This document shows, in pieces, positions 10,767 to 22,399 of a DNA stretch of 64,000 nt. This DNA is from Forficula auricularia (taxonomy: Eukaryota > Arthropoda > Insecta > Dermaptera > Forficulidae), in NCBI GenBank assembly GCA_024734495.1, contig JALMQS010000030.1, positions 5,309,712 through 5,373,711 on the forward strand, written 5' to 3'. A program made the position numbers and the translations under genes. Numbering within the stretch: position 1 is the first letter of the stretch; each line of letters opens with the position of its first letter. The notes below the pieces were generated by a model. It worked only from the letters and a program-made list of their open reading frames with translations, made no database searches and was not told the DNA's origin.

Positions 10767-10799
10767 GACGTTTCGGAGGATTTTTCCCTCCTTCTTCAG
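10767..10799 (-). ncRNA. hammerhead ribozyme motif, GGAGG family
   Basis: The minus strand reads CUGAAGA, an unpaired A, stem II GGAGG/CCUCC with a GAAAAAU loop, then GAAACGUC with mini stem III ACGU. Stem I is the strongest of the short-stem set: AAACC before the core pairs with GGUUU after the cleavage site (five pairs). Related damaged copies are at 49272 and 49982. Confidence 0.7.
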
Positions 10800-11094
10800 G
10801 GTTTCAAAGGGTCAATGAATGAAACAAATAAAATGTTTCCTTCTTCTCTCCACAGTAGTGTTCAAAACTTTCTTGTTTTTTAACAAAGGCATAGAAAAAC
10901 AATTTTTTTATTTTTTCCTCCTTTTCTTAATATAAGATCTATTTAATCACAATTTTTTTTTTCTAAAAGATGCAAGGTGTGTAGAGTTTTTGTATACTTA
11001 ATTAAGAGTGCAACTACGAAGAGTATTTATCAAACATTATTCCATTAAATTAGAGAATAAAGAAAAATTTGTATATAGAGTAGACTAAAGGATC

Positions 11095-11185
11095 GACAGG
11101 ATTCGAGGTCGGGACCTTTGCGCGACTGGCCCAAAGGTCTCTTAGAGTAAGCCTCTTAAGCCTCTGAGCTACGGATGCCAGAATT
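11095..11185 (-). mobile_element. tRNA-like SINE head (SINE-3, copy A)
   Basis: The minus strand has GGCATCCGTAGCTCAGAGGC, with an A box TAGCTCAGAGGC, and a B-box-like CTCGAATCC about 60 nt further, then TGTCGATCCTTT. The first 7 nt cannot pair with the 3' end to make an acceptor stem, so it is not a tRNA gene. A related piece in the other direction lies at 11318-11375. Confidence 0.5.
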
Positions 11186-11317
11186 CAAATCCTTGTTCAA
11201 ATTTCTTTATTTTGAATTTTTTCTCTATTCATTTTTGCAGCTCTCTCTAGGCCTAACTATTATTTCGGAATCAATTTCAGTGATTTAAGAAGCTTACTAT
11301 TAGAAAGTATTGCGAGG

Positions 11318-11375
11318 GTCTCGTAAAGGTCCTTGTTTGAATCCCTGTCGATCCTTTTGTCTATAATACATTTTC
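11318..11375 (+). mobile_element. tRNA-like SINE fragment (SINE-3, copy B)
   Basis: Shares AAAGGTCC...GAATCCCTGTCGATCCTTT with copy A in opposite orientation, covering the B box side only. The two copies flank about 130 bp of unrelated sequence. Confidence 0.45.
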
Positions 11376-11544
11376 TTTATTTTCTAGTTTAATTAAATTT
11401 ATAAATTTTCTTTTGACCAGACTTGTTGTGATAGAGCTCCAAGATTGATGAAAAAATAATTTTCGAACTTTAGGTGATGTGAATAACTGTGAGGTAGTTT
11501 TTAAGGAATTTGGTGTTGGTACTTGGGGAAACATTTTTTAAAAT

Positions 11545-11740
11545 TATTGGATAAAAAATACTTGGTAGGTTTCACATTAAGATATAAAAAAAATAGTTAC
11601 TTTCTGTTGCTCCTGAAGATGGGTTAGCCACCCGAAATATATATATCGAGATTAAAAGACTCTCCAAAAATAAATTCGTTAGTATTTTTATATCTTAATG
11701 TGAAACCTAGCAAGTATTTTTTATCCAATAATTGAATATA
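11545..11740. repeat. foldback with central hammerhead motif
   Basis: The left arm (about 11545-11592) and right arm (about 11683-11735) are inverted copies sharing ATTATTGGATAAAAAATACT and TTTCACATTAAGATATAAAA. The hammerhead motif at 11613 occupies the loop region. A related flank (GGAATTTGGTGTTGGTACTT) recurs at about 55.28 kb. Confidence 0.7.
11613..11647 (+). ncRNA. hammerhead ribozyme motif, GGGU family
   Basis: Reads CUGAAGA, an unpaired U, stem II GGGU/ACCC with a UAGCC loop, then GAA and a palindromic AU stem III (AUAUAUAUAU), with cleavage expected after AUC. Stem I pairs CUC before the core with GAG after the cleavage site. Core bases are all conserved. Confidence 0.65.
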
Positions 11741-11994
11741 ATTTTTCATTACTTTATTAATTAAAGTAGTTAAGTATTTTGGTTTTTTGAAAAAATTCCA
11801 AATCGCATAAAGAATCAAATTAGGTTTACCTTGAATAATGCTACTTTAAACTTTAATTTTATCTTTTTCAACTCTCTCTACAAAAATATTGATATTTATT
11901 ATTAAAATGAGTACATGCTTCATGTGACCATCTTGATCAAGATGATAGCTTCATATTTGATTACAGAGTACCTACAGAGAAGTGTTTTACAATT

Positions 11995-12305
11995 CAGGAT
12001 ATGGTCAAGTATTGTAATCGTGCATGAATAAAGTGGATTTTTTTTGCTTAGTTTTTTCGAAATATCTCAAAAACAGCTGAAAGTATTTTCTTAAAAAAAA
12101 ATTAACGAAACCAAAGCATTTTGGTCTACAAAAAAGCCCTAATGAGTGAACATCAAAAAAATCTTATTTTACGAGATATAAATTATTTCGTCAAAATGTC
12201 AGTTAGTAAACTACCAAATTTTGTGTACACTCTAGCTCAAAAACTAATATGAAAATCAAAACGAAATTTCACAAATCGAACCAAAAATTAAGGGGGGGGG
12301 GTTCT
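11995..12305 (+). repeat. family X copy, 3'-truncated
   Basis: Begins GGATATGGTCAAGTATTGTA and follows the family X consensus until a G run at 12292-12301, where similarity stops. The minisatellite and 3' end are missing. Confidence 0.65.
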
Positions 12306-12309
12306 TAAA

Positions 12310-13130
12310 AAATTTAAAATTTTCTAACTAAAAAAAACGAGAAAAATGAAATTACTGTAAAATGAAACCTAAAATAAATCAATGAGTTATTATTTTTATC
12401 GGAGGCCAAAATTGGGGGAGAGGGGGTTTAAAATATATCAATATAAGTCCTAGACCCTCATATATTTAAATAAATTATTCACAAAGAAAAATATTATGTA
12501 TTAAATTGTATTTGTGTTGATCATTTATTTTATAAATGAATTATAGGTACAGATTATCCATATTTACAGAACCCACTCGATTTTTACACACCTACCCTCA
12601 AAATACTAATTGGACTCACTAATTTTAATGATATAGAACTGTAACTGTTAAAAAAAGAATATAATTAAGAGAAAATATAACAGCTCGATGATTGGGCCTT
12701 TCCAATTATTTTGCTTGTGTGCAATTAGAATTGGGAATTAATGCGAACAGTCCTAGACCGTCAATTTCTAAATATCTAACCAGGCTGCTCAGCTCCCGAC
12801 GTCTATGGATTTGTTGCTTTCAACATGCCAAGGGCGTCGGCATTTTGTTTAAATATCTACAATAAAGTGAAAACTTTCCTTAAATGACCAACATTCAGGA
12901 GGTAAATGTATACAACTTGGCAGTGGTGTTGATAAGTTTTTTCTCTAGGAAGAGCCCGATTATTTTAAAGTTTAGTTTCGAATAATAATTATTATTTTTA
13001 TTTTTTTAACTTTAATTTTGCTTTCAAAAATTAGGGGATTCACTCAAAATAGTTATATTTTTTCCATTAAAATTTGCATTCTTTTATTAAATATAAAAAC
13101 ATAAAAATAAATAACTTTCTTATATTTTCT
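12310..13130. other. unassigned stretch
   Basis: AT-rich, with no coding or repeat signal I recognise. Confidence 0.4.
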
Positions 13131-13225
13131 ATAGAGGATTCTCTAGTCTAGTGGCAAGACTTTAGTAGTTGATTGTTTATCGGAAGAGAAGTTCAAGCTC
13201 AAACCATTTAGATTGCAGATTTTTG
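13131..13225 (+). mobile_element. possible tRNA-like SINE fragment
   Basis: Contains TAGTCTAGTGGCAAGAC, close to a Glu/Asp-type A box, and AGTTCAAGCTC about 45 nt later, a degenerate B box. No acceptor stem forms. The call rests on these two boxes only. Confidence 0.3.
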
Positions 13226-13229
13226 TCGT

Positions 13230-14330
13230 TTCGACATAGAGTATTTTTCAAAAGGGTTAAGACTGGTTTACAATTCGCGTTATTAAATGTTAATTTTAGT
13301 TAAGTATTTGAAAAAGTAGTAGAAATCGAAATATTAATATTGAGATAGTTATTTTTTTAATGTGAAATGAATATATAAATAAAGAATGGGTATGATAAAG
13401 AAAATTCAAAAAAGAATGGAAAAAATCTCACCTGGAAGACGCGTGGGAGCGCGCAGAATCAATGGAGAATACTCAACGCACGAATCCTTGTTAGTAGAAA
13501 GCGTTGATTTTGGCCTGACTGGGTTCACAATTCAAGTCGCATGGTCTCAAGGGGTCAGTCATGGTGGGGAGTGAACTTTGGACCCTACAAAAGAGATTAT
13601 TAGTTATTGTATAAGCACCTAATAGTTAAAAGGGAAATCCTAGAAGTATCGAATTGAAAGGTTTTTTTCTATTCGAGCAAACAGGTCGGACCTTGTTTAC
13701 GAACAAGTCAGAGCTTGTTTTCGAACCTCTCGCAATATACAATTAAATCTATTCTAATTCCTATATTAAAATACCTAGCTAAATAAGTGAATTAAAAGAA
13801 ATTCCCTTTTAAGATATGTTTTATATACGATTGCTTTATTTCTCTACTTATTCTAATCAAGCATTGTAAAATGTATATAAATAATGTAGTTAATTCGGGT
13901 TGAATGATAAATGACTATAAGCCAATGTATTCCTAAAAACAGTATTATTTATTTTAAAAATTATTTACAGCTTTGATATTAGTTTTCTATATACAGAGAT
14001 TATATTTAATATAATAAAAAAACAAACATAATATAATTACCTAAAAACAAATTGGTTTTTATAGTTTGTTTTCTGGTATTCAATTTTTATCTTTTTATAT
14101 TTTAAAACAAATTTTATAACTTTAATATTTTAAACTAGTTTTCAAGCCGTCAGCCATTAACCTCTTTTAATAAGTTTTTATATTTGACATGGATAGCAGT
14201 GGGACCAACTTGATAGGCCCCAAGTTGTACGCGGTTAAATATGAAGATATTTTACATGTATAGAGTAAATTCAATTTAAATCTTAATATAAAAAATAATT
14301 TGAATAAAAATCAATATAAATATTATTATA
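13230..14330. other. unassigned stretch
   Basis: Mostly AT-rich. A slightly GC-richer patch at about 13420-13590 has an open frame of 62 codons (13386-13574) without a recognisable domain, which I do not call as a gene. Confidence 0.4.
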
Positions 14331-14479
14331 ATTAGTGAATCCGAGGTGTTATGCATGATTTTATTACATGTCTGAAGAGTTATATCCACACTCTCGGGAA
14401 TGTAATATCATCAATAGCACTTGGATTACCTACATGATTCTACATTATAACTATTCTTTTTTATTGAGAAATATCAATA

Positions 14480-15430
14480 GAATTGGTATATTTTACATGC
14501 GACCCCAAGCATTTGTTTTTTCATCAAACCTAATGCGGTCCAGCGATGCAATGAATGCGGCCCAACATAAAATCATTAATTTTCTTAAAACATTTAGATT
14601 TGTAAGTACTTAATGGAAAACGTATTTGATCCAATTTGTTATGATAAAAAAATTCAATTTTTTTAAAATAGCATATCAGGCTTATACAGGATGGGGCATG
14701 AAGATCTATCACATTTTAAAGAGGTATAAAAAATGAAAAAATTTAACTAGAAAAAAACTGAATATATTTTTAAAAAGAACACAAATTAAATTTTTTAAAT
14801 GTGCTTTAAACATTATCAGAAGAAAAAAAAAGGGGGGGGGTCAAAAATGAAAATTATACCACTTTCGACCAAACTATATATACAAAATTTGATTAGTTTT
14901 TGCATTTCTAGCCTTCTGGGGTCCACAGAATATGTATACAAAATTTGGTTGAGTTTGCTCAAAAGGGCTAGAACTTTCATTTTTTGACCCCCTCCCCCCA
15001 TTTTGGGTGGTTAGTTTTTAAATTTCTAGCCACTTTGGAGGCCACAGAATATGTATACAAAATTTGGTAAGTTTGGTCGAAAGGCATAGAATTTTAATTT
15101 TTCATCCCCCCCCCCCCCCTCCTTTTGATATAATGTTTAAAACACATTTAAAAAAAAATCATTTTATGTTCTTTTCAAAAATATATTCAGTTTTTTTCTA
15201 GTTAAATTTTTTCATTTTTTATACCTCTTCAAAATGTGGTAGATCTTTATGCCCCACCCTGCTTGATATGCTATTTTGGAAAATTCGCATTTTTTTTTAT
15301 CAGAACAAATTGGATCAAATACGTTTCCCATTAAGTACTTACTAATCTAAATATTTTAAGAAAATTAATGATTTTATGTTGGGCCGCATTCGTTGCATCG
15401 TTGGCCGCATGCGGCCCTAGAGTCGCGGGT
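14480..15430. repeat. large foldback around a minisatellite, with hAT-1-like edges
   Basis: The arms are about 14545-14820 and 15125-15400, inverted copies sharing CATTTTTTATACCTCTT, GATCTATCACATTTT and the hAT-1-type words AATGCGGCCCAACATAAAA. The centre (14830-15120) holds two or three family X minisatellite units with G and C runs. Short open frames of about 60 codons inside are G/C-run artefacts. Confidence 0.65.
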
Positions 15431-15482
15431 TGATCAAATCTGATATAGGTGTTTTTCTTAAATCGAAACTATTTTCTATAAA

Positions 15483-16607
15483 CCGGATTTCAAAAAACTT
15501 AAATGCAACAAATAAAATAAAAACCACTAAAGGTATAAAAATAATTATCTTATTTAGCGACAACTAAACGACGAAAAATTAACACGAAATTACTTTTTGA
15601 AGACGGTGCCAAACAAACTATTCCTATAAGCGAGCGTACCCGCCAAACGTACTAAGTAAGATCCGTCAAGTGCGATTCATAAAATGTATACGTTTGGCAC
15701 CGACTTCAAAAAGTAATTTCATGTTAATATTTCGTTGTTTAGTTGTAACTACATAAGATAATTATTTCATACCTTATAGTGGATTTTATTTTATTTTTAA
15801 GTTATTATTATTTTATTTGTTGCATTTAAGTTTTTTGAAGTAGGTTTTATTTTTTTTTTTAAATTATTTTTATTTTTCTATTTTTAGTGATGTTATTAAT
15901 AGTGACTTAATATAATACCTTGAATGATAAACCAATTATTTTACATTAATTAATGTATACATTGTATTTTTGCTTCGATTCCGGAGATTACTTCTCCACC
16001 ATCGAGTATCCTTATTTATCTTTAGTCCTTGTTTTTAATAAGAGGAAAAATCTAATTAGATAAAAAAACCTCTTTTCCGATAATTATTTCAATTCCATTA
16101 TTCCCCAATCAAGTCGATTGGTGTAAACCTCTCCATTTTTCACAATCCTTCACCTTGAATTATAATAAAATTCAATTCATAAATATAGAAATTATCTCGA
16201 AACATTTGCGGGTTTTAGATGAATGTTATAAGATTTTTTATAAAAGATTTTATTTATCATAATTTCGATTATTTGCTCATAAGATTGGAGATTTACGTTA
16301 TTTCGTCGTTGATCATATCATCAGAACTTGACCAAATTAATATGGCACCATCCCTAAGATACCCTCTTTCCAATAAAAAAAGAATCGCCGAAATTGGTTC
16401 ATAAACAAAGAAGTTAAGCCTGAACAAACCTAACAAAAAAGGTCTAATACCAATGAAAAAAAACGCGACCAATCGGAAGCTAGACTTAACCCAATGCAAA
16501 AAAAATTCAAAATCAGTTCACAATTGGCGGAGATAAGAGGTAACATAGACACAAAAAAAAATCAGTCGAATAAAGATCCTCCTCCTTTTTTGAAGTCGGT
16601 TAAAAAT
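15483..16607 (-). repeat. family Y copy 1, with family Z nested
   Basis: The element is bounded by CCGGATTTCAAAAAACT and TTTTTTGAAGTCGGTTA and matches the reverse complement of 38857-40447. A foldback segment at about 15585-15750 contains GGTGCCAAAC on both arms. This copy lacks the family X insertion found in copy 2 but carries a family Z insertion at about 15926-16165. A word similar to AACCGACTTCAAAAA occurs five times. No coding sequence. Confidence 0.75.
15926..16165. repeat. family Z copy nested in family Y
   Basis: Shares TTCGATTCCGGAGATT, CTTCTCCACCATCGA and ACCTCTTTTCCGATAATTAT with 23620-23860. Comparison with family Y copy 2 shows it replaces or interrupts Y sequence here. It can fold through AAGAGG/CCUCUU. 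Class unknown. Confidence 0.65.
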
Positions 16608-16609
16608 GG

Positions 16610-17285
16610 CTTGGAATTTTCATTTCTCACTTATTTTGAAGTCTACATTTTTTATGGAAACCATTTTCAATTTGATTTATAAATTAAACGATTGACTCTT
16701 GAACTTTATTTTTAATATAAAAAAATAATAATATATCATTTTGATTGACAAGAAAATCTAATAAATATTTTTTTATCCTAGTATGATCCTTTTTAGAGCG
16801 CCCTAAGTCCTAAAACAATATTAAAAAGTTGCTCTCAGTGGAGATTCTCAAGAGAAAGAAAGCGAGACCGAACTCAACAAACTACGAAAAGGAGGGAGAC
16901 GGTGAAGTAAATTCAAACCTAATGATCTAGAATCAACAGAGAGAGCGAGGCATCCATCCTTCCACTTTTATGTTAAAATAAGTTCAAAGGCATCTTTATT
17001 GCTTGTGTCTTGCAATTTATAGGGTGGGAGGAGAATGCGGTGATTTTTTTGTTGGTTTGAAAATCAGCCAGCCAGCTTGGAATAATTTTCAATTAAGTTG
17101 GAGAGATGCCCTTTCATTTTGATTGTAAATAAAAAATTTGATTTAATAAAATTTTCATAATAAAATATTTTTCAATCTCATCCAATTAAGTTTTACTGTA
17201 TTTATTATGTTTTATTTTATTTTATAACTGAGGGTTAATTGGAAGGATAAATAAAAAAGATGATTTCACAATAAAAGAAAATTTA
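16610..17285. other. unassigned stretch
   Basis: AT-rich, no gene or repeat recognised; a purine-rich segment with AGAGAG words lies at about 16850-16960. Confidence 0.4.
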
Positions 17286-17600
17286 AATTGAAAGTTTCTT
17301 TTTGACGAGGGTAGCAGAATTTTTATAAATTAAAGTAGACAATAAAAGACTGTGTCTTCTTCTGAAAAAATACTTTTTATTACAATTGTGGTGTTTTTTG
17401 AGGCTCTTGAAAACCTTGGAAACAGATGGAATGTCTTCGTTAGGAAAAAGAAATAAAATTTCCTTATATTCTAACAATTTATTTTCATGAAAAACTTTTG
17501 AGACGTTTCGGCGGATATTCTCACACCATCATCAGTCTACAAGGAAAACATAATCTTAATTACAGTCAATTACTAATCACATGTCATTCTCAAGATAAAA
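17283..17600 (-). mobile_element. Penelope-type terminal sequence
   Basis: The left part has the GTAGCAGAATTTTTATA and GACAATAAAAGA words seen at other Penelope-type ends (17.85, 20.92 and 53.1 kb). It runs into the hammerhead motif at 17502. No coding capacity. Confidence 0.5.
17502..17535 (-). ncRNA. hammerhead ribozyme motif, GGUG family
   Basis: The minus strand reads CUGAUGA, an unpaired U, stem II GGUG/CGCC with one G-U pair, then GAAACGUC with stem III ACGU. Core bases are intact. Stem I is short (GA/UC). Confidence 0.65.
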
Positions 17601-17842
17601 GAAAAAGGAGAAAAGAACTCACCCAAGCTTTTCATAATATAGTACATATGTCTGTGTAGAATGTCATTTTCTTTTTACAGTTAATAACATTATAATCAAA
17701 AGGCTTGTAATAAAAATAACAAATTAGAATTAATCTTAATTAATCAACCTAAATAAATCAAATAAAATTTTTTCCATATTCGCTATTTACCTGGAGGCTT
17801 TTTGTGTGTTAAGTTATTATTAATATAGTATGTCAAAGTGAA

Positions 17843-18045
17843 AGTTTTTTTGCCGAGAGTAGCAGAATTTTTATATATTGAAGGAGACAATAAAAGAGTG
17901 TGTCTTCTGCTGGAATTATAAATTGTATTTATTTATAACGAGTTATAAATAAATCGTATAAACATCGTTATAAATAAATAAAATTTATAATTCCAGCAGA
18001 AGACACACTTTTTTATTGTCTCCTTCAATATAGTATGTCAATATC
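17843..18045. repeat. Penelope-type foldback without a hammerhead
   Basis: The arms share GGAGACAATAAAAGAGTGTG and TCTTCTGCTGGAATTATAAA in inverted orientation around about 17955. The hammerhead block that occupies the same place at 21.0 kb is missing, replaced by ATTTATAACG-type AT repeats. Confidence 0.65.
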
Positions 18046-18189
18046 AGTGAATATATGATATATATAATGAAATGTTTTATATCTTATAAAATGTCTTTCT
18101 TTAAGTTGTTTTCTATAATTATTTCTCTTAAAACATTTTCATAATATAGTACATATATCTGTGTGGAGTACTTTTTTTTAATTTATTTA

Positions 18190-18900
18190 TAACACTAAAG
18201 ATTTGAGCATCTTCTTTTTGAAAATAGTTGGAATGTTTTTCAAAAATCAGATTAACAATTCAATTTTAAAAGAGAAAGAATTTAATTTTTAGGACAGATT
18301 CTAAGATTTTAGTAGACATATTATTAAATTGCGATATCAGAGGGGATTCATCCACCCAGGAGTCGAATCTGAGAACTAACATGCTATCCGGGCAGTCAGC
18401 TCACACTCTCGAGACAAAAAACCTCTCTCTGAATTGCAATATAAGATATAAGCACAGAAATTCTTCACTTCATTATTATATAACGGAAATTAAAAAATTT
18501 AGCTTAAAATGAAAAAAGTTTTTCATACAAGTCCTCCTATTTAAATATAAAACTAAAGATTTGAGCCTCTTCTTTTTGAAAATAGTTGGAATGTTTTTCA
18601 AAAATCAGCTCGAGTTCAGATTAACAAATCCTTTTTAAAAGAGAAAGAATTTAATTTTTAGGACAGATTCTAAGATTTTAGTAGAAATATGATTAAATTG
18701 CGATATCAGAGGGGATTCATCCCCCCCCCCCAAGAGTCGAACCTGAGAATTAATATGATATTCGGGCAGACAGATCACACCCTCGAGACAAAAAACTCGA
18801 CTTTTGGGGGATGAATCCCCTCTGATATAGTAATTTAATAATATTTCTACTAAAATTTTAGAATCTGCCTAAAAATTAAATTCTTTCTCTTTATTTTAGG
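18190..18900 (-). mobile_element. SINE-2 cluster: two direct copies and one inverted fragment
   Basis: Copies at about 18195-18545 and 18552-18800 carry the B box on the minus strand (degenerate GATTCGACTCC at 18359-18369 and GGTTCGACTCT at 18733-18743). A third, 3' part in the other orientation follows at about 18800-18895. All share GAATTTAATTTTTAGGACAG. The cluster abuts the Penelope relic to the right. Confidence 0.65.
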
Positions 18901-18967
18901 TTAAAAATAAAATAAAATGAGAGAGTCTTCTGTTTTTTAAATAAAATAATTTTTAATTATTTCTAGA

Positions 18968-19002
18968 GACTATAGTTTCGAAGGCATTGCCTTCATCATC
19001 AG
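18968..19002 (-). ncRNA. hammerhead ribozyme motif downstream of a Penelope ORF
   Basis: The minus strand reads UAGA, CUGAUGA, an unpaired U, stem II GAAGGC/GCCUUC, GAA, palindromic stem III ACUAUAGU, C, then UCUA. Stem I UAGA/UCUA gives four pairs. It lies roughly 400 nt downstream of the GIY-YIG relic at 19380 on the same strand, the expected position in a PLE terminal repeat. A damaged second copy is at 58223. Confidence 0.75.
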
Positions 19003-19379
19003 TCTATCACAAATATTTCAAATTAGTTACAAATTAAGATTTATACATAGAAAATTTTGAAAAATATATAATGTCTTTTTCTTCATGTTTCCTCTTGGGA
19101 GATTAGAATATAACTGGATCAATATCTGGGTTACTCTTTTGTTTAGGCATTTTCTAAAGAGTTTTACCTGAATGAATGGAATGTTTTTAAAAAAGGGTCA
19201 TTGATAATTTCTAGTTTTTCATTTAAAGATTCAATTGGGCTTTTTTCCAAGGATTTTAAAATTTCAATGGATTCTTTTAAAGAAAGAATTAAGGGGTCAT
19301 TGACTTCTTTGATCAATTTAATTTTGGATTGATCTGGAAAACTATGATTGTTAGCATTTAAATGCTCTGCAAATGCATA

Positions 19380-20620
19380 ATTTTTATATTTAATTTGTAG
19401 ACTCTCTTGTGTTCATTGATCCTAATGGATAAATTTCTTTCTGTTTTTCCTATATAAGTTGCATTGCAATCTTGGCATGTCAATTTATATACACCGGATT
19501 TCTTTCATTTTCCGGAATTTTATCTTTAATTTGACTTAATTCACTTCCTAATGTATATAGTACTCTAAAGATTGTCGCGTACCCTAAAGATTTTAATTTA
19601 TGCTTTATTTTTTCGGACATCTTACCATAATATGGTAATATTAGTTTTGGCAGATCTTTAATTTGGGAATTTTTTGAATAGATTAAATTTAAATTTGATT
19701 TTTGAATTTTACCTTTTAATATTTGATCTATTAAATTGCTTTCATAACCATTATTTATAGCTATTTCTTTGATTATCTCTAGTTCTGTTAAAAAATGCTC
19801 TTTCTTGTAATGGGATACTATTTAAACGGTGGATCATTGAATGAACATGCTGCTAATTTATGTGTATTGGTCGACAAGCCATGTTGTGAATTACGGTATC
19901 TGTAGATGTATCCTTCCTATAAATTTCGAATGTGTGTTTATTTTTCTTCAATTTTAATTTTTAGGTCTAAATAATTTAGTGTTTTTTCTTTTCTTTTTCT
20001 TACGGTAAATTTGATTTTTTCAGGTAATGAATTTATATGTTTTATGAATTTATTGAGAATTCTTTCGGTCCCTGTCCATAAGATAATCACATCGTCAACT
20101 ATATCTATAATAATATTTGATATATTGAGAGAATTCACACTTTATATTTAGGAAAATTGTTTTTTCGAAATGTTTTAGAAAAATTTCGGCAAATAATGGT
20201 GATAAGGTTTCCGATTGTTAAGCCATTTTTTGTACATAAAATTTATCTGTTGTATTGGAAAAAATTGTGATTTAGACATAACTCCATCAAATCACTTAGG
20301 TCTGTTTTTTCTTTTATGTTCAAATTTGACATGTATAAATTATCTGGTCAACTAGGTCTCTTATTTCTGAAGGGGGACGTTTGTAAATAAACTCATGATA
20401 TCTAAAGAGATTAATTTTGCGTTATTGGGGATATCTATGTTTTTAATTTTATTTATTAAGTCTAATGAATTTAAAATTGAGTGATCTGGTTGAAAATTAG
20501 TTTTTTCTTTGAAGATTTTTATTTTAGACTTTTGGCTAATTGTTGCTACACGCTCCTGAGTAGCAGTGAGTTCCGGACCTTTGGTCGCTTGTAACCTCAA
20601 AGTGAGTCCGCCATCATTCT
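19380..20620 (-). pseudogene. Penelope-like element reverse transcriptase/GIY-YIG relic
   Basis: The minus strand encodes pieces of a PLE polyprotein in broken frames. At about 20361-20420 there is RT motif A (LISLDIMSLFTNVP). At 19938-20138 a piece has IVDDVIILW, motif C with the VDD form, followed by KFTVRKRKEKTLNYLDLKI, the usual PLE continuation. At about 19380-19480 a GIY-YIG endonuclease start is visible (GVYKLTCQDCNATYIGKTERN). PLE proteins combine an RT related to telomerase with this endonuclease. Several frameshifts and stops make it inactive. The hammerhead at 18968 follows it on the same strand. Confidence 0.8.
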
Positions 20621-20904
20621 GCTTCTACCGTATGTGATGGACAGACCAGCGCGCGCGCACGTATTGACGGACGATATATTTTATATTCTGATACTTGTCA
20701 ATGAGAGCAGTGGCAGCACAGATATAGTTTCAGGTTCTTATGTGTATATCTTTTGTGAAAATAAGTGTGACACCGCTAAAATTTCTAAACACTCTGGGCG
20801 GGATTTGATTTAGGATTATGACTAAGGAAAATAGGATTGAAGTACTTTAAACAAAGATAATACAATCAATTGTTACACCAAGAATATGAAATATATCAAA
20901 TTGA

Positions 20905-21180
20905 AAGTTTAGTTTTGCCGAGAGTAGCAGAATTATTATAAATTAAAGGAGACAATAAAAGAGTGTGTCTTCTGCTGGAATAATACATTTTTTAATTTAT
21001 TTATAACGAGACTATAATTTCGAGGGCTTTGCCCTCTTCATCATTCTATTACAATTGATTCACAGGAATTCTCGGTGAAGCCCTCAAAACTATAGTCTCG
21101 TTAGAAATAAATTAAAAAATGTATTATTCCAGCAGATGAGCACACTCTTTTTTATTGTCTCCTTTAATTAAATATATCGT
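20905..21180. repeat. Penelope-type foldback with degenerate hammerhead
   Basis: The arms share GAGACAATAAAAGAGTGTG and TTCCAGCAGA-type words in inverted orientation. The left side holds the damaged hammerhead at 21010. The right side keeps only its 3' part (ACUAUAGUCUCG near 21085-21100). Confidence 0.7.
21010..21044 (-). ncRNA. degenerate hammerhead-like motif, GAGGGC family
   Basis: The minus strand has AUGAUGA in place of CUGAUGA, an intact stem II GAGGGC/GCCCUC, then GAAAUUAUAGUC. The lost C at the first core base and the changed stem III should abolish cleavage, while stem II still pairs perfectly. Confidence 0.5.
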
Positions 21181-22240
21181 AGATCAAGTCTACAATTTGA
21201 AGAATAGAGGCTATCAATTTTAGAAGGCGTAAGAGATTTAGAGACTCGGTTCTAGCGAAAGCCAATATGTTTTGATGCACCAGAACTCCTGTCCAGGATT
21301 GCTTATAAAGGAATTTGAAATTTTGTTAAGATAATATTGTCTAATTTCTCCCAAAATATTACTTTTTTCTGTAGGTTATTTTATTCCAAATAAAATAATA
21401 TTTTCCTTCCAGTCCTTCGATAACGTATCCTGATATTTATTCTATTTTTATAGCATCCTTACGACTTTTCTAATGATAATTAACTATTAAGATATTTGCT
21501 ACTATATATATTTATTGAAGCCTATTTATTTATTTACGGCTTAATAAATAAATTCATCAATACAAATTTCCAGGCATTGATGGGCTTAATTGTTAATGAG
21601 CCTTTAAATCCTAATTTAATAATAATAATATTTAATTTACTAATAAAAAGAGTAAATAAATAAAAAATTTTTATAAAAATATTTAAATGAAAAAAAATTC
21701 CCAACCCAGAAGACGGTTAGAGTAAAGATCTGTTCTTCGGTTCCAGCCAAAATCTAAAATTTCTTCTACCCAAAGCCTAGCTTAGATTTCAAATCTTAAT
21801 GCTCTGCAATTTAATATTTCTGCGAAACAAGTCTTTTAAATATTTTTGTGCAACGCCTAATTATCTCCCCTCCCTTAATTTCAACAGAGATAAATTTTAT
21901 GCATTCCAAAGAATAAACATATTTATCTAGAAAGATAACTAATATGAAAAAAAGTCTTTTGGCTACACCCCTAATCCCTTAATTTTAATCTGTGTAAATG
22001 ACTAGTACAGTCACCACCCACCACCAGATGTATCTACTGTAGATTAGTGTTAAGTTAGGAACATATTTGAAAGGTAAATGTCATTTGTTATGTTTACGCC
22101 ACGATATAAACAACTTGTAATTTAATTTCTAAATTCTTTTTGACCACAGATTTTATTATGCATGAAAGGGATAATAGAATAAATACATATTTATATTACA
22201 AACAATACAATAAATATAATATAATACAATAAAAATAATT
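21180..22240. other. unassigned stretch
   Basis: AT-rich, with short runs of AATAAT near 21620. No gene or repeat recognised. Confidence 0.4.
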
Positions 22241-22399
22241 ATTATATTTTTTGGTCAAGTTCGATTTTTATTTTTCAACTTACATTCATTTTAAGCCAAT
22301 ACAGCTAGTCCAACGTTTTTCTAACTTTTTTATCCCGTCTGAAAAGTAATCTTTGGTAAGCTCTCCAAAATAGGCCTCAGTTTCAGCTATGACTTCCCC

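Noticed and set aside
11095..11185. Possible true tRNA gene
   Set aside because: A and B boxes are present, but the acceptor stem does not pair and no clear anticodon arm forms; a second partial copy next to it indicates a SINE.
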